Shown here piece after piece: positions 49,549 through 57,955 of a DNA stretch of 64,000 nucleotides (positions are counted from its first letter, which is position 1; each line of letters starts with the position of its first letter). The position numbers and the translations under genes were made by a program. Under the pieces are notes generated by a model that saw only the letters and a program-made list of their open reading frames with translations, had not been told where the DNA came from and made no database searches. Source of the stretch: Propionicimonas sp020161015 (GTDB taxonomy: Bacteria; Actinomycetota; Actinomycetes; Propionibacteriales; Propionibacteriaceae); the NCBI RefSeq assembly GCF_964266745.1, contig NZ_CAXWGX010000001.1:124001-188000 (forward strand), read 5' to 3'.

Positions 49549-50366
49549 GGCGTCTCCTCCTCGCGGCCGCGCTGACGGTTCCCCTCGCCGTCGGCGCGGC
49601 CGCGGCCGCGCCCGTCCAGGCCGCGCCGCTGCCGCAGGCCTCCGCCTGCAGCGGGGTCTGGGTGGTCGTCGACTACGGGTCGCTGGGCGGCACGAGCACC
49701 AAGTGCGCGACCAGCTACAGCACCGGTGCGGCAGCCCTGAAGAGCGCCGGTTTCAGCATCGTGCTCGACGGCGGCTTCCTGCTGAAGATCAACGGCAAGC
49801 CGGGCAGCCCCGACATCAACAAGGCGTACTGGTCGTACTGGCAGGCGACGCGGTCCGAGGATGGCACCTACTCCAACTGGAAGTACTCCACCCTCGGGGC
49901 GACCGCGTCCCACCCGACGAAGGGCAACGCGGAGGGCTGGCACTACCAGTCGCTGGACGGCGGGAACGTGCCGCCGAACGTCGCGCCCCCGGCCGAGGAC
50001 ACGTCCACCCCGTCCCCGACGCCGTCGCCGACGAAGACGACGACCAAGCCGAGCCCCAAGCCGACGAAGTCGGCGACGAAGAGCCCGAGCGCCAGCGCGA
50101 CGGCCACGGCGACGAAGAGCGCGTCCGCCTCGGCCACCGCGAGCAGCACACCGAGCACCACGCCGACGCCGACCCCGACGCCGGCAGCGACGACAGCCAC
50201 CCCGCTCGGGGCGGACCAGGCGACCCCGATGGCGACCGGGGAGACCAGTCCCCCGCAGGACCCCGGCAGCGGCAGCCCGTTGGGCGCCCTCGTCGCCGGC
50301 GGGGTCGTCGTGGCCGGTGCCGCCGGCCTGGGCGGCTGGTGGCTGTGGAGAGGACGGAAGCCCTGA
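49545..50366 (+). CDS. membrane-tethered DUF4430 protein, putative surface cobalamin binder
   Basis: 273 aa. Signal peptide 1-27. One DUF4430 domain (about 33-135) closely similar to that of the preceding protein: CSGVWVVVDYG, CATSYSTGAAALKSAGF and YWSYWQATRSEDGTYSNW. A long Pro/Thr/Ser/Lys-rich spacer (about 150-235) would cross the cell wall, and one helix (about 248-267) with the tail WRGRKP anchors the protein. It carries only the lid-like half of a transcobalamin. GTG start overlaps the previous stop by 4 bases. It probably holds or hands cobalamin to the ECF importer. Confidence 0.82.
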   Translation: MRRLLLAAALTVPLAVGAAAAAPVQAAPLPQASACSGVWVVVDYGSLGGTSTKCATSYSTGAAALKSAGFSIVLDGGFLLKINGKPGSPDINKAYWSYWQATRSEDGTYSNWKYSTLGATASHPTKGNAEGWHYQSLDGGNVPPNVAPPAEDTSTPSPTPSPTKTTTKPSPKPTKSATKSPSASATATATKSASASATASSTPSTTPTPTPTPAATTATPLGADQATPMATGETSPPQDPGSGSPLGALVAGGVVVAGAAGLGGWWLWRGRKP

Positions 50367-51532
50367 ACCAGGTGCACCCGTGGGCGTGGTGGTGCTGGGC
50401 GATCGGTATCGGGATCGCCGTGAGTGGCACCACCAACCCGCTGCTGCTCGCGCTCGTCGCGACCGCGATGATCGCGGTCGTGATGCTGCGTCGCAGCGCC
50501 GCACCCTGGGCACGGTCGGTCCGCGCCTACCTGCTGCTGTCGCTGTTCGTGATCGGCATGCGGGTGTTCTTCCAGATCGTGCTGGGCGGCGGGCGGGGCG
50601 AGACCGTCCTGTTCACCCTTCCCGAGATCCCGCTGCCCGCCTGGGCAGCGGGCATCCAGCTCGGTGGCACCGTCACCGCAGAGGCCCTGACCGCGACGCT
50701 GTACGACGCGTTGCGGCTCGCGGTCATGCTGCTGTGCATCGGTGCCGCCAACGCCCTGGCCAACCCGCGCCAGGCGTTGCGGTCGGTCCCGGCCGCGCTG
50801 TACGAGGCATCGGTCGCCGTGGTGATCGCGCTGAGTGTGGCGCCGCAGCTGATCGAGAGCGTCCAGCGGGTACGCAGGGCGCGCCGCTTGCGCGGCGCGT
50901 CGTCGACCAGCCTGAAGGCGCTGGCCACGGTCGCCATGCCCGTGCTCGCGGACGCCATCGAACGCTCGATGTCGCTCGCGGCCGGCATGGAGGCGCGCGG
51001 CTTCGCCCGGACGCGTGGCCTGCCCACCCGGGGCACGCTGCCACTCATGCTGGTCTCCTCGATGGCCGCCACCATCGGGGTCTTCCTGCTGCTCAGCACC
51101 TCCTGGTGGCAGCCGGCGCTGGGCCTGCTGGTGGCCGGCGTCACCGTGGCCGGCTTCGGCCTCCGGGCTGCCGGACGGCGGCTGCGGGTGACCACCTACC
51201 GTCCGCAGCCGTGGCGCGGGCGCGACACCCTCGTCGCCGCGACCGGCGTGCTGGCCGCCGTGCTCGTGCTCGGCCTCGGCTGGCTCGACCCCACCACGCT
51301 CAGCCCTGCGCTGGCCGCGATCCTCGACCCGGCGGCGCTGGCACCCACCACAGACCCGCTCGCCTGGCCGCAACTCACCCTGCCGATGTTCGTGGTGATC
51401 GGCCTGGTGCTGGCTCCCGTCCCGCTCACCCGGGCGCGGAAGGTCGCCGAGACGGCCTCGACCCGCAACGACACCCGCGTCCGCTCGCTGCGGCCGCAGG
51501 TCGAGCGCCCGAAGGTGCCGGCATGGCGGTGA
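50345..51532 (+). CDS. ECF transporter T component (EcfT-like)
   Basis: 395 aa, longer than the usual 260-270. Six or more helices with the two Ala-Arg-Gly coupling motifs that contact the ATPases: RRARRLRG and GMEARGFARTRG. An extra C-terminal part (about 275-375) adds two helices and a basic tail. The GTG at 50345 overlaps the previous gene by 22 bases; a GTG at 50372 is an alternative start. In the operon order T-AA'-S of a group II ECF importer. Confidence 0.88.
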   Translation: MERTEALNQVHPWAWWCWAIGIGIAVSGTTNPLLLALVATAMIAVVMLRRSAAPWARSVRAYLLLSLFVIGMRVFFQIVLGGGRGETVLFTLPEIPLPAWAAGIQLGGTVTAEALTATLYDALRLAVMLLCIGAANALANPRQALRSVPAALYEASVAVVIALSVAPQLIESVQRVRRARRLRGASSTSLKALATVAMPVLADAIERSMSLAAGMEARGFARTRGLPTRGTLPLMLVSSMAATIGVFLLLSTSWWQPALGLLVAGVTVAGFGLRAAGRRLRVTTYRPQPWRGRDTLVAATGVLAAVLVLGLGWLDPTTLSPALAAILDPAALAPTTDPLAWPQLTLPMFVVIGLVLAPVPLTRARKVAETASTRNDTRVRSLRPQVERPKVPAWR

Positions 51533-53115
51533 TCACCTTCGACCGGGTCTCCGTGACCTACCCGGAGGCCGATCGCCCGACGCTCGACCAGGTCTCGTTC
51601 GCCCTGCCCGAGGGCGACCTGTGCCTCGTCGTCGGCTCCACCGGCACCGGCAAGTCCACCCTGCTGGGCGCCATCAACGGCCTGGTGCCGCACTTCACCG
51701 GCGGGCTGCTGTCCGGCCGCGTGCTCGTGGACGGGCGCGACACCGCGCACCACCGTCCGCGCGACCTCGCCGACGTCGTCGGCTACGTGGGCCAGGACCC
51801 ACTGCGCGGGTTCGTCACCGACACCGTCGAGGACGAGGTCGCCTACGGCATGGAGCAGCTCGGCATCGACCCGGTGGCCATGCGCAAGCGCGTCGAGGAG
51901 ACCCTCGACCTGGTGGGCATCGCCGACCTGCGGCGGCGTCCGCTCGTCGAGCTGTCGGGCGGGCAGCAGCAGAGGGTCGCGATCGCCGCCGTCCTCGCCG
52001 CCCAGCCGCGGGTGCTGGTGCTCGACGAGCCCACCTCAGCCCTCGATCCCACCGCTGCGCAGGACGTGCTGTCGGCGATCGCCACGCTCGTCCACGAGGT
52101 CGGGCTCACCGTCGTGCTGGCCGAGCACCGCCTCGAGCGGGTGATGCAGGCCGCCGACTCGATGATCTGGCTGCCCGGGGACGGCAGCCTCGTCCACGGC
52201 AGCCCGCGCGAGGTGCTCGCGCGCGCCACCGTCACTCCCCCGCTCGCCGAGCTGGCCCGCATCGTCGGGTGGGACGAGGTGCCCCTCAGCGTCCGCGAGG
52301 CCCGGCGACGGGCGCTGGCCGAGGACCTCGCGCCGACCGCCCCCCGGCGCGCCCCCGCCGCCGGACGGCCCGTCGCGCTCGCCGCCCGCGGCGTCGAGGT
52401 GCGCTTCGGCGACGTGGTGGCCGTCGACGGCGTGGACGTCGCCCTGCCGAAGGGCTCGGTGACCGCGCTGCTGGGACGCAACGGCGCCGGGAAGTCGTCG
52501 CTGCTGTGGGCCCTCCAGGGCGCGCTCACCTGCGCCGGCGAGATCACCGCCGGCGGCCAGGACCCCCGCCGCCTGTCCGCCGCGGAGGCACGGCGGCTGG
52601 TGACGCTCGTGCCGCAGACGGCGGCCGACCTGCTGTACCTGCCCACCGTCGCCGCGGAGTGTGCCCAGGCGGACGCCGAGAGCGACGCCGCCCCCGGAAC
52701 GACGGCGGCGCTGCTCAGCGCGCTCGGGGTGGACGTGCCCGACGAGCGTGACCCGCGGGACCTGTCGGAGGGCCAGCGGCTGGCCCTCGTGCTGGCCGTG
52801 CAGCTGGCGGCGCGGCCGCCCGTCCTGCTGCTCGACGAGCCGACGCGCGGCCTGGACTACCGCGCCAAGGCCGAGCTGCACCGGATCGTCGACCGCCTCG
52901 CCGCCACGGGGGTGGCGGTCGTGATCAGCACCCACGACGTCGAGTTCGCCGCCCTCGCCAGCACCCGGACGCTGCTGATGGCCGACGGCGAGATCATCGC
53001 CGAGGGCACCACCGCCGACCTGCTCACCTCCTCCCCCGCCTACGCCCCACAGATGGCGAAGGTGTTCGCGCCCCTCCCTGTGCTCACGCCGGCCGACGTC
53101 CGCGGGGGGTTGTGA
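51523..53115 (+). CDS. ECF transporter ATPase with two fused nucleotide-binding domains
   Basis: 530 aa. Domain 1 has Walker A VGSTGTGKST, signature LSGGQQQRVAIAAVL and Walker B VLVLDEPTSALD. Domain 2 starts near residue 285 with Walker A LGRNGAGKSS, the variant signature LSEGQRLALVLAVQL and Walker B VLLLDEPTRGLD. The fused A and A' subunits drive the importer. It overlaps the T gene by 10 bases and the S gene by 1 base, so fixed stoichiometry is likely. Confidence 0.93.
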   Translation: MAVITFDRVSVTYPEADRPTLDQVSFALPEGDLCLVVGSTGTGKSTLLGAINGLVPHFTGGLLSGRVLVDGRDTAHHRPRDLADVVGYVGQDPLRGFVTDTVEDEVAYGMEQLGIDPVAMRKRVEETLDLVGIADLRRRPLVELSGGQQQRVAIAAVLAAQPRVLVLDEPTSALDPTAAQDVLSAIATLVHEVGLTVVLAEHRLERVMQAADSMIWLPGDGSLVHGSPREVLARATVTPPLAELARIVGWDEVPLSVREARRRALAEDLAPTAPRRAPAAGRPVALAARGVEVRFGDVVAVDGVDVALPKGSVTALLGRNGAGKSSLLWALQGALTCAGEITAGGQDPRRLSAAEARRLVTLVPQTAADLLYLPTVAAECAQADAESDAAPGTTAALLSALGVDVPDERDPRDLSEGQRLALVLAVQLAARPPVLLLDEPTRGLDYRAKAELHRIVDRLAATGVAVVISTHDVEFAALASTRTLLMADGEIIAEGTTADLLTSSPAYAPQMAKVFAPLPVLTPADVRGGL

Positions 53116-53897
53116 TGGACGGCCGTGCGCGGGTGCCCGTCGCCGTGGTGGCCGCGGCCCTGATCGGGCTGGTCGCCTTCAGCTGGCCGCTGTTCCTGCG
53201 TCCGGAGTCGGGCATGTCCGCCACGCAGGCGCCGATCATGTTCGCGCTCGTGCTGCCCACGGTGCTGGCGGTGGTGCTGTCCGAGATCGCCGGGGGCCGC
53301 ATGGACGCCCGCTCGCTGGCGATGCTGGGGGTGCTGGCCGCCGTCGGCACGATCCTGCGCCCGCTCAGCGCGGGGACGGCGGGGTTCGAGCTGGTCTTCT
53401 TCCTGATGATCCTCGCCGGGCGGGTGTTCGGTGCCGGCTTCGGCTTCGCGCTCGGCGCGATCACCCTGTTCACCTCCGCGTTGATCACGTCCGGGGTCGG
53501 GCCCTGGCTGCCGTACCAGATGCTGGCGGCGGGCATGGTCGGACTGTTCGCCGGGCTCCTGCCGCGGGCGGGCGGACGGGCCGAGATCCTGCTTCTGGCC
53601 GCCTACGGCATGGTGTCCGCCTTCGCCTACGGCTGGGTGATGGACTTCTCGTTCTGGCCGTTCGGGATCGGCGAGGACACCCAGATCTCGTTCGACCCGA
53701 CGCTCGGCCCGCTGGAGAACCTGCACCGGTTCGTGCTGTACAACATCGCCACCTCGATGGGGTGGAACCTGGGCCGCGCCCTCACCAACGCCGTGGTGAT
53801 CGCCCTGCTCGGCGTCCCGCTGCTGCGACTGCTGCGCCGCAGCGCCCGCCAGGCCCGGTTCGCGCCCGCGAGTTCGGCCCAACCTCTGGCGGAATAG
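53115..53897 (+). CDS. ECF transporter S component, probable cobalamin type
   Basis: 260 aa with six to seven helices. It shows the ECF-S pattern of a small Ala-rich helix bundle with GRVFGAGFGFALGAITLFTSAL-type core (its GFGFALGAITLF part) and a periplasm-like loop rich in aromatic residues (WVMDFSFWPFGIGED). In ECF importers S alone binds the vitamin. With a B12 riboswitch ahead, the substrate is probably cobalamin or a precursor (CbrT-like). The ATG at 53115 shares a base with the ATPase stop; a GTG one codon earlier is possible. Confidence 0.85.
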   Translation: MDGRARVPVAVVAAALIGLVAFSWPLFLRPESGMSATQAPIMFALVLPTVLAVVLSEIAGGRMDARSLAMLGVLAAVGTILRPLSAGTAGFELVFFLMILAGRVFGAGFGFALGAITLFTSALITSGVGPWLPYQMLAAGMVGLFAGLLPRAGGRAEILLLAAYGMVSAFAYGWVMDFSFWPFGIGEDTQISFDPTLGPLENLHRFVLYNIATSMGWNLGRALTNAVVIALLGVPLLRLLRRSARQARFAPASSAQPLAE

Positions 53898-53957
53898 CCA
53901 CCGCAGGGGGCAGGTTGGGGGTAGGTGATAGCCAGTCACGCAACGAAGGGAAACCTG

Positions 53958-54566
53958 ATGGCCTACACGCTGCCCGATCTCGATTACGACTACGGCGCAC
54001 TCGCCCCGCACATCGCCCCGGAGATCATGGAGCTCCACCACAGCAAGCACCACGCCGCCTATGTGGCCGGCGCCAACACCGCGCTGGAGAAGATGGCCGA
54101 GGCCCGCGACAAGGGCGACTTCGCCAACATCCCCAAGCTCGAGAAGGACCTCGCCTTCCACCTCGGTGGCCACATCAACCACTCGGTGTTCTGGAAGAAC
54201 ATGTCGCCGGACGGCGGCGGTGAGCCCGACGGCGACGTGGCCGCGGCCATCGACGAGTTCTTCGGCTCGTTCGCCGGCTTCAAGGGCCAGTTCGAGGCCG
54301 CCGCCAACTCCCTGCAGGGCTCCGGCTGGGCGCTGCTGGTGTGGGACCCGCTGGGCGCGCGCCTGAACATCAACCAGCTCTACGACCAGCAGAACAGCGT
54401 CCCGGTCGGCCAGCTGCCGGTGCTCCAGCTGGACATGTGGGAGCACGCGTTCTACCTCCAGTACAAGAACGTCAAGGGCGACTACGTGAAGGCCTGGTGG
54501 AACGTCGTCAACTGGGCGGACGTGGCTGCCCGGCTCGCCAAGGCGCGTGCGGCGGTCGTCCTCTAG
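53958..54566 (+). CDS. sodA: superoxide dismutase, Fe/Mn type
   Basis: 202 aa. Disproportionates superoxide. The metal ligands are in ELHHSKHHAAYV (His near residue 27), HINHSVFWKNM (His near 76), and DMWEHAFYLQYK (Asp and His near 160). The sequence closely recalls the metal-flexible SODs of propionibacteria, but metal choice cannot be read from sequence. ATG with GAAGGG 8 bases upstream. Single gene 60 bases after the ECF operon. Confidence 0.96.
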   Translation: MAYTLPDLDYDYGALAPHIAPEIMELHHSKHHAAYVAGANTALEKMAEARDKGDFANIPKLEKDLAFHLGGHINHSVFWKNMSPDGGGEPDGDVAAAIDEFFGSFAGFKGQFEAAANSLQGSGWALLVWDPLGARLNINQLYDQQNSVPVGQLPVLQLDMWEHAFYLQYKNVKGDYVKAWWNVVNWADVAARLAKARAAVVL

Positions 54567-54581
54567 GACCCCGGGATCCGA

Positions 54582-54679
54582 CAGTCCCCCGACGGTCAAT
54601 TCTGAGAGAAACTTGACCTAACTCTCAGGATCAGGCAGGCTCTTCTCAGGAACTGCACGCCTAGACCTTCGGGGGACTG
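54582..54679 (+). promoter_or_regulatory. structured leader with long-range inverted repeat masking the rpf ribosome-binding site
   Basis: CAGTCCCCCGA (54582-54592) and TCGGGGGACTG (54669-54679) form a perfect 11-base stem, 76 bases apart. The right arm contains GGGGGA, the likely ribosome-binding site 5 bases before the TTG. A second perfect stem, CTGAGAG/CTCTCAG (54602-54628), lies inside. TTGACC at 54613 and TAGACC at 54662 are possible promoter boxes, so the left arm may or may not be transcribed. It matches no riboswitch that I can name. Confidence 0.45.
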
Positions 54680-54683
54680 CGTC

Positions 54684-55805
54684 TTGAACAAGGCGATCAC
54701 TGCGACCGCGCTGTCAGCAGCACTGCTGGCCGGCGGCGCCTTCACCGCCTCTGCCCTGTACAAGAGCGTGCAGCTGAGCGTCGACGGACAGGTGCAGGAG
54801 GCCTCGGGCTTCGCCCTCACCGTCTCCGACGTGCTCGCGACGAGAGGCATCGCGCTGACCGAGCGCGACATCGTCACCCCGGAGCCGTCCGCCCCGGTCA
54901 CCAGCGGCACGACGGTCACCGTCCGCTACAGCAAGCAGGTCACGCTGAACGTGGACGGCAGCCCGCGCACGTTCCTGACTACGGCGGCCACCCTCGACGA
55001 GGCGCTGCTGTCCAACGCGCTGTCGACGGAGCCGGTCTCGCTGATGGCCAGCTCCAACAACGCCGGCCTGGCCGGCGCACGGATGTCCGTCCCGCTCGCC
55101 ACGCCGCTGCCGCGCGACGGGCTGACCGTCCAGGTGACCACCCCCAAGGACATCGTCCTGAGCGTGGGCGGCACGAAGACGAAGCTCACCACCACCGCCC
55201 CCACGGTCGGCGACCTGCTCCTCGAGCAGGGTCTGACCACTTCTGCCACCGACCGCCTCGATCCGGTCGCGGGGACCCCGATCGACGAGGGCGCCACCAT
55301 CACCCTCGACCGGGTCACGGTGAGCACGAAGACGAAGACCGAGCCGGTGAAGTTCGAGACCGTGCAGAAGAAGAACTCCAGCCTGTGGAAGGGCGAGTCC
55401 CGCGTCACGACCGCCGGCAAGGCGGGCAAGGCCAGGCGCACCTACGAGATCACCGTGGTGAACGGCAAGGTCGAGAAGAAGGTCGTGCTCACCGAGAAGG
55501 TGCTGACCAAGCCCGTCACCCAGGTGCTCGAGGTCGGCACGAAGACCACCAGCAACGGCGTCGGGATCAACCTCGCCCGGGCGGCGATGTGGGACCGCAT
55601 CGCGCGCTGCGAGTCCGGCGGCAACTGGAGCATCAACACCGGCAACGGCTACTACGGCGGCCTCCAGTTCAACCTGGCGTCGTGGAACTCCAACGGCGGG
55701 CGCGACTTCGCCGCCTACCCGCACCAGGCCAGCCGCGCCGAGCAGATCACCGTGGCCAACCGCTACTACGCGAAGGCCGGAACCAGACCCTGGACCTGCG
55801 CCTGA
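54684..55805 (+). CDS. resuscitation-promoting factor, RpfB-like
   Basis: 373 aa. A signal peptide or N-terminal anchor (residues 1-24) is followed by three DUF348 units (SVQLSVDGQ, QVTLNVDGS, DIVLSVGGT starts), a G5 domain (about 215-285, VTTAGKAGKARRTYEITVVNG region) and the C-terminal transglycosylase-like Rpf domain with the catalytic Glu in RCESGGNWSINTGNGYYGGL, written here by its CESGGNW core. Rpf proteins cut peptidoglycan and wake dormant cells. TTG start with a GGGGGA site. Ends at a bidirectional terminator. Confidence 0.93.
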   Translation: MNKAITATALSAALLAGGAFTASALYKSVQLSVDGQVQEASGFALTVSDVLATRGIALTERDIVTPEPSAPVTSGTTVTVRYSKQVTLNVDGSPRTFLTTAATLDEALLSNALSTEPVSLMASSNNAGLAGARMSVPLATPLPRDGLTVQVTTPKDIVLSVGGTKTKLTTTAPTVGDLLLEQGLTTSATDRLDPVAGTPIDEGATITLDRVTVSTKTKTEPVKFETVQKKNSSLWKGESRVTTAGKAGKARRTYEITVVNGKVEKKVVLTEKVLTKPVTQVLEVGTKTTSNGVGINLARAAMWDRIARCESGGNWSINTGNGYYGGLQFNLASWNSNGGRDFAAYPHQASRAEQITVANRYYAKAGTRPWTCA

Positions 55806-55851
55806 CGGCCCCCTCCCCCTCGGCGTCAGCGCAGCACCCTCCCCCGGTCCG

Positions 55852-55892
55852 ACGGCCCCGGAAACCTCCTCCCCCTTGGTTTCCGGGGCCGT
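55852..55892. terminator. bidirectional terminator between rpf and response regulator
   Basis: ACGGCCCCGGAAACC and GGTTTCCGGGGCCGT form a perfect 15-base stem with an 11-base loop between two convergent genes. Confidence 0.88.
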
Positions 55893-55916
55893 TGCCCGTC
55901 CCCGCCCGGGAGCCCC

Positions 55917-56540
55917 CTACTGCGGGGGCAGGTGGTCGCGCGCCCACAGGGCCGCGCTCGTGCGGTCGGGGACGCCGAGCTGGCGGAACACCTGTCCCAG
56001 GTGGGACTTCACCGTCCGCTCGGTGATGCCGAGGCGGCGTCCGATCTGCTTGTTCGCCAGGCCCTTGGCCACCAGCCGGAGCACCTCGAGCTCGCGGGCC
56101 GACAGCGACTCCTCCGGCCGGGCGGGCCGCGCCGCCGGGAGCAGCACCCGGGCGACCTTCGGGTCGAGTGGTGCGTGACCCTCGGCCGCCGCGCGAACGC
56201 CGGCCAGCAACTGGTCCGGCTCGCCGTCCTTGAGCAGGTAGCCGATCGCGCCCGCGGCGAGGGCCTCGGTGACCTTGGCCGCCTCGGAGAAGGAGGTCAG
56301 CACCACCACCTTGGCCTCGGGGTTCGCCGCGACGATGTGCCGGGTGGCCTCGATGCCGTCCATCACGGGCATGGAGAGGTCCATCAGCACGACGTCGGGA
56401 CGCACGCGCCCGGCCAGCTCGACCGCCTCCGCGCCGTCGCGGGCCTGGCCGACCACGGTCAGGTCGGCGGTGGCCGCCAGCAGGGCGGACAGCCCGGAGC
56501 GGACCATCGCGTGGTCGTCGACGAGCAGGACGGTGGTCAT
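55917..56540 (-). CDS. LuxR-family response regulator
   Basis: 207 aa. Receiver domain with acidic DD at residues 8-9 and phospho-acceptor Asp54 in VVLMDLSMPVMDG; DNA-binding domain with LSARELEVLRLVAKG and TVKSHLGQVFRQLGVPDR. The ATG overlaps the kinase stop by 4 bases. The larger open frame upstream runs through the kinase gene and is rejected. Last gene of a four-gene operon with two secreted proteins, whose promoter it may control. Confidence 0.94.
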   Translation of the reverse strand: MTTVLLVDDHAMVRSGLSALLAATADLTVVGQARDGAEAVELAGRVRPDVVLMDLSMPVMDGIEATRHIVAANPEAKVVVLTSFSEAAKVTEALAAGAIGYLLKDGEPDQLLAGVRAAAEGHAPLDPKVARVLLPAARPARPEESLSARELEVLRLVAKGLANKQIGRRLGITERTVKSHLGQVFRQLGVPDRTSAALWARDHLPPQ

Positions 56541-57955
56541 GCCTTCCCTCCCGGGATCGTGAGGCGCCAGTGGGTGCCGTGGCCGGGCGCAGCGGCGAGG
56601 TCGAGCCGTGCCCCTGCGGACGCCGCGACGTCGCCGAGCACGCGCAGGCCGAAGTGCCCGTCCGCGGGCTCGGCGAGGGCTGCGGCGGCGTCGAAGCCCG
56701 GACCGTCGTCGCTCACCTCCAGCACGGTGGAGGAACCCTCGGCGCGCAGGGCGAGCACCACGTGGGCTGTGGGGGCGTGCCGGGCGGCGTTGCGCAGGCA
56801 CTCCTGCGCGATGCGGTGGACCAGGCGCTGCCGGTCGGAGTCGAGGCCGTCTGCGACGCCGTCGGCGAGGTCGAGGGTGACCCGCAGCCCGCGGGAGCTC
56901 GCCTGCGCGGCCAGGTCGGCCAGCGCGGCGGCGAGGCCGGCCGCCGGCAGCCCCTGGGGGTAGAGCTCGACGAGCAGGGAGCGCAGGCCGCCGATGCTGC
57001 TGCGCACGGCTGCTGCGGAGCGGCGGAGGTCGTCGGCCAGGGCCGCGTCGCCGAGGGCCTCCGCCCGCGCCTCCGCGCCCGCCACGGTGAAGGACGTGCC
57101 GACCAGGTCCTGGACCGGGCCGTCGTGCAGGGTGCCGGCGATGCGGCGGCGCTCCTCCGCGGAGGCGTCCATGGCCCGGACGAGGAGTTCCTCGCGCTGC
57201 TGCTGGGTGGTGCGCAGCCGCGTGAACACCCGCCACAGGATCGGCACGGTGAGCACGAAGAGCAGCAGCAGGCTGGTGAGCATCACCCCGGTGAGGCCCC
57301 GCCACAACTCCGCGGCACGCTCCCGCACCGGGTCGTAGGCGGCGTAGATCTCGAACAGCATCTGGGTGCCGGCCGGCGTCCACACCGGACGGTAGACCTC
57401 CAGGAGCTTGTCGGTGGACTGCTCGAAGACGTTCTCGCTGCGGTCGAGCTCGGACACCTCCGCGCGCACGCTCGGGCTGCGGAGCGCGTCCAGCTGTTCC
57501 TCCTCCAGCGGAAAGGTCTGCCCGATCAGCTGCGGCTCGTCGGCGTAGACCACCCGTCCCTGCGGCGACCACAACTTCACGCGCACGATGTCGTCGCTGA
57601 GGATCCGGGTGCGGGCGATCGCGTCGAAGGCGGCCACCGCCGCGGGATCGCCCTGCGCGAGCTCCTCGGTGAGAACGGGCTGGACGACGGACTCGGCCAG
57701 CACGTCCGCGATCCCCGCGGCGTCGTTGACCGCCTCCCGCTCGGCGAGCTGGCTGGCGGCGAAGACGCTGCCGACCCCCACCACCGCGAGCACGCCGACG
57801 GCGCCGAGCACCAGCCGCAGCACGAGCCGCCGCAGGTCCAGCGGGGCGAGGTCCGCGGGGGCGCCGGCGTCGCCGGAGACCCGGATCCAGGCGGGCGAGG
57901 TCCCGGCCGCGGCGGGGGCCGTGACCGGGACCTCAGTGGGGGAGTCGGGGCTCAT
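56537..57955 (-). CDS. two-component sensor histidine kinase with extracellular sensor domain
   Basis: 472 aa. A Pro/Ala cytosolic start leads to helix 1 (about 43-68), an extracellular sensor of about 155 residues (LSDDIVRVKLWSPQGRVVYAD is PAS/PDC-like), helix 2 (about 225-247), and a HisKA_3 box with the acceptor His in GTLHDGPVQDLVG. The HATPase domain has RIAQECLRNAARHA and GHFGLRVLGD, then GHGTHWRLTIPGG. Its ATG shares a base with the stop of the Asp-rich secreted protein gene. It pairs with the next regulator. Confidence 0.92.
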   Translation of the reverse strand: MSPDSPTEVPVTAPAAAGTSPAWIRVSGDAGAPADLAPLDLRRLVLRLVLGAVGVLAVVGVGSVFAASQLAEREAVNDAAGIADVLAESVVQPVLTEELAQGDPAAVAAFDAIARTRILSDDIVRVKLWSPQGRVVYADEPQLIGQTFPLEEEQLDALRSPSVRAEVSELDRSENVFEQSTDKLLEVYRPVWTPAGTQMLFEIYAAYDPVRERAAELWRGLTGVMLTSLLLLFVLTVPILWRVFTRLRTTQQQREELLVRAMDASAEERRRIAGTLHDGPVQDLVGTSFTVAGAEARAEALGDAALADDLRRSAAAVRSSIGGLRSLLVELYPQGLPAAGLAAALADLAAQASSRGLRVTLDLADGVADGLDSDRQRLVHRIAQECLRNAARHAPTAHVVLALRAEGSSTVLEVSDDGPGFDAAAALAEPADGHFGLRVLGDVAASAGARLDLAAAPGHGTHWRLTIPGGKA

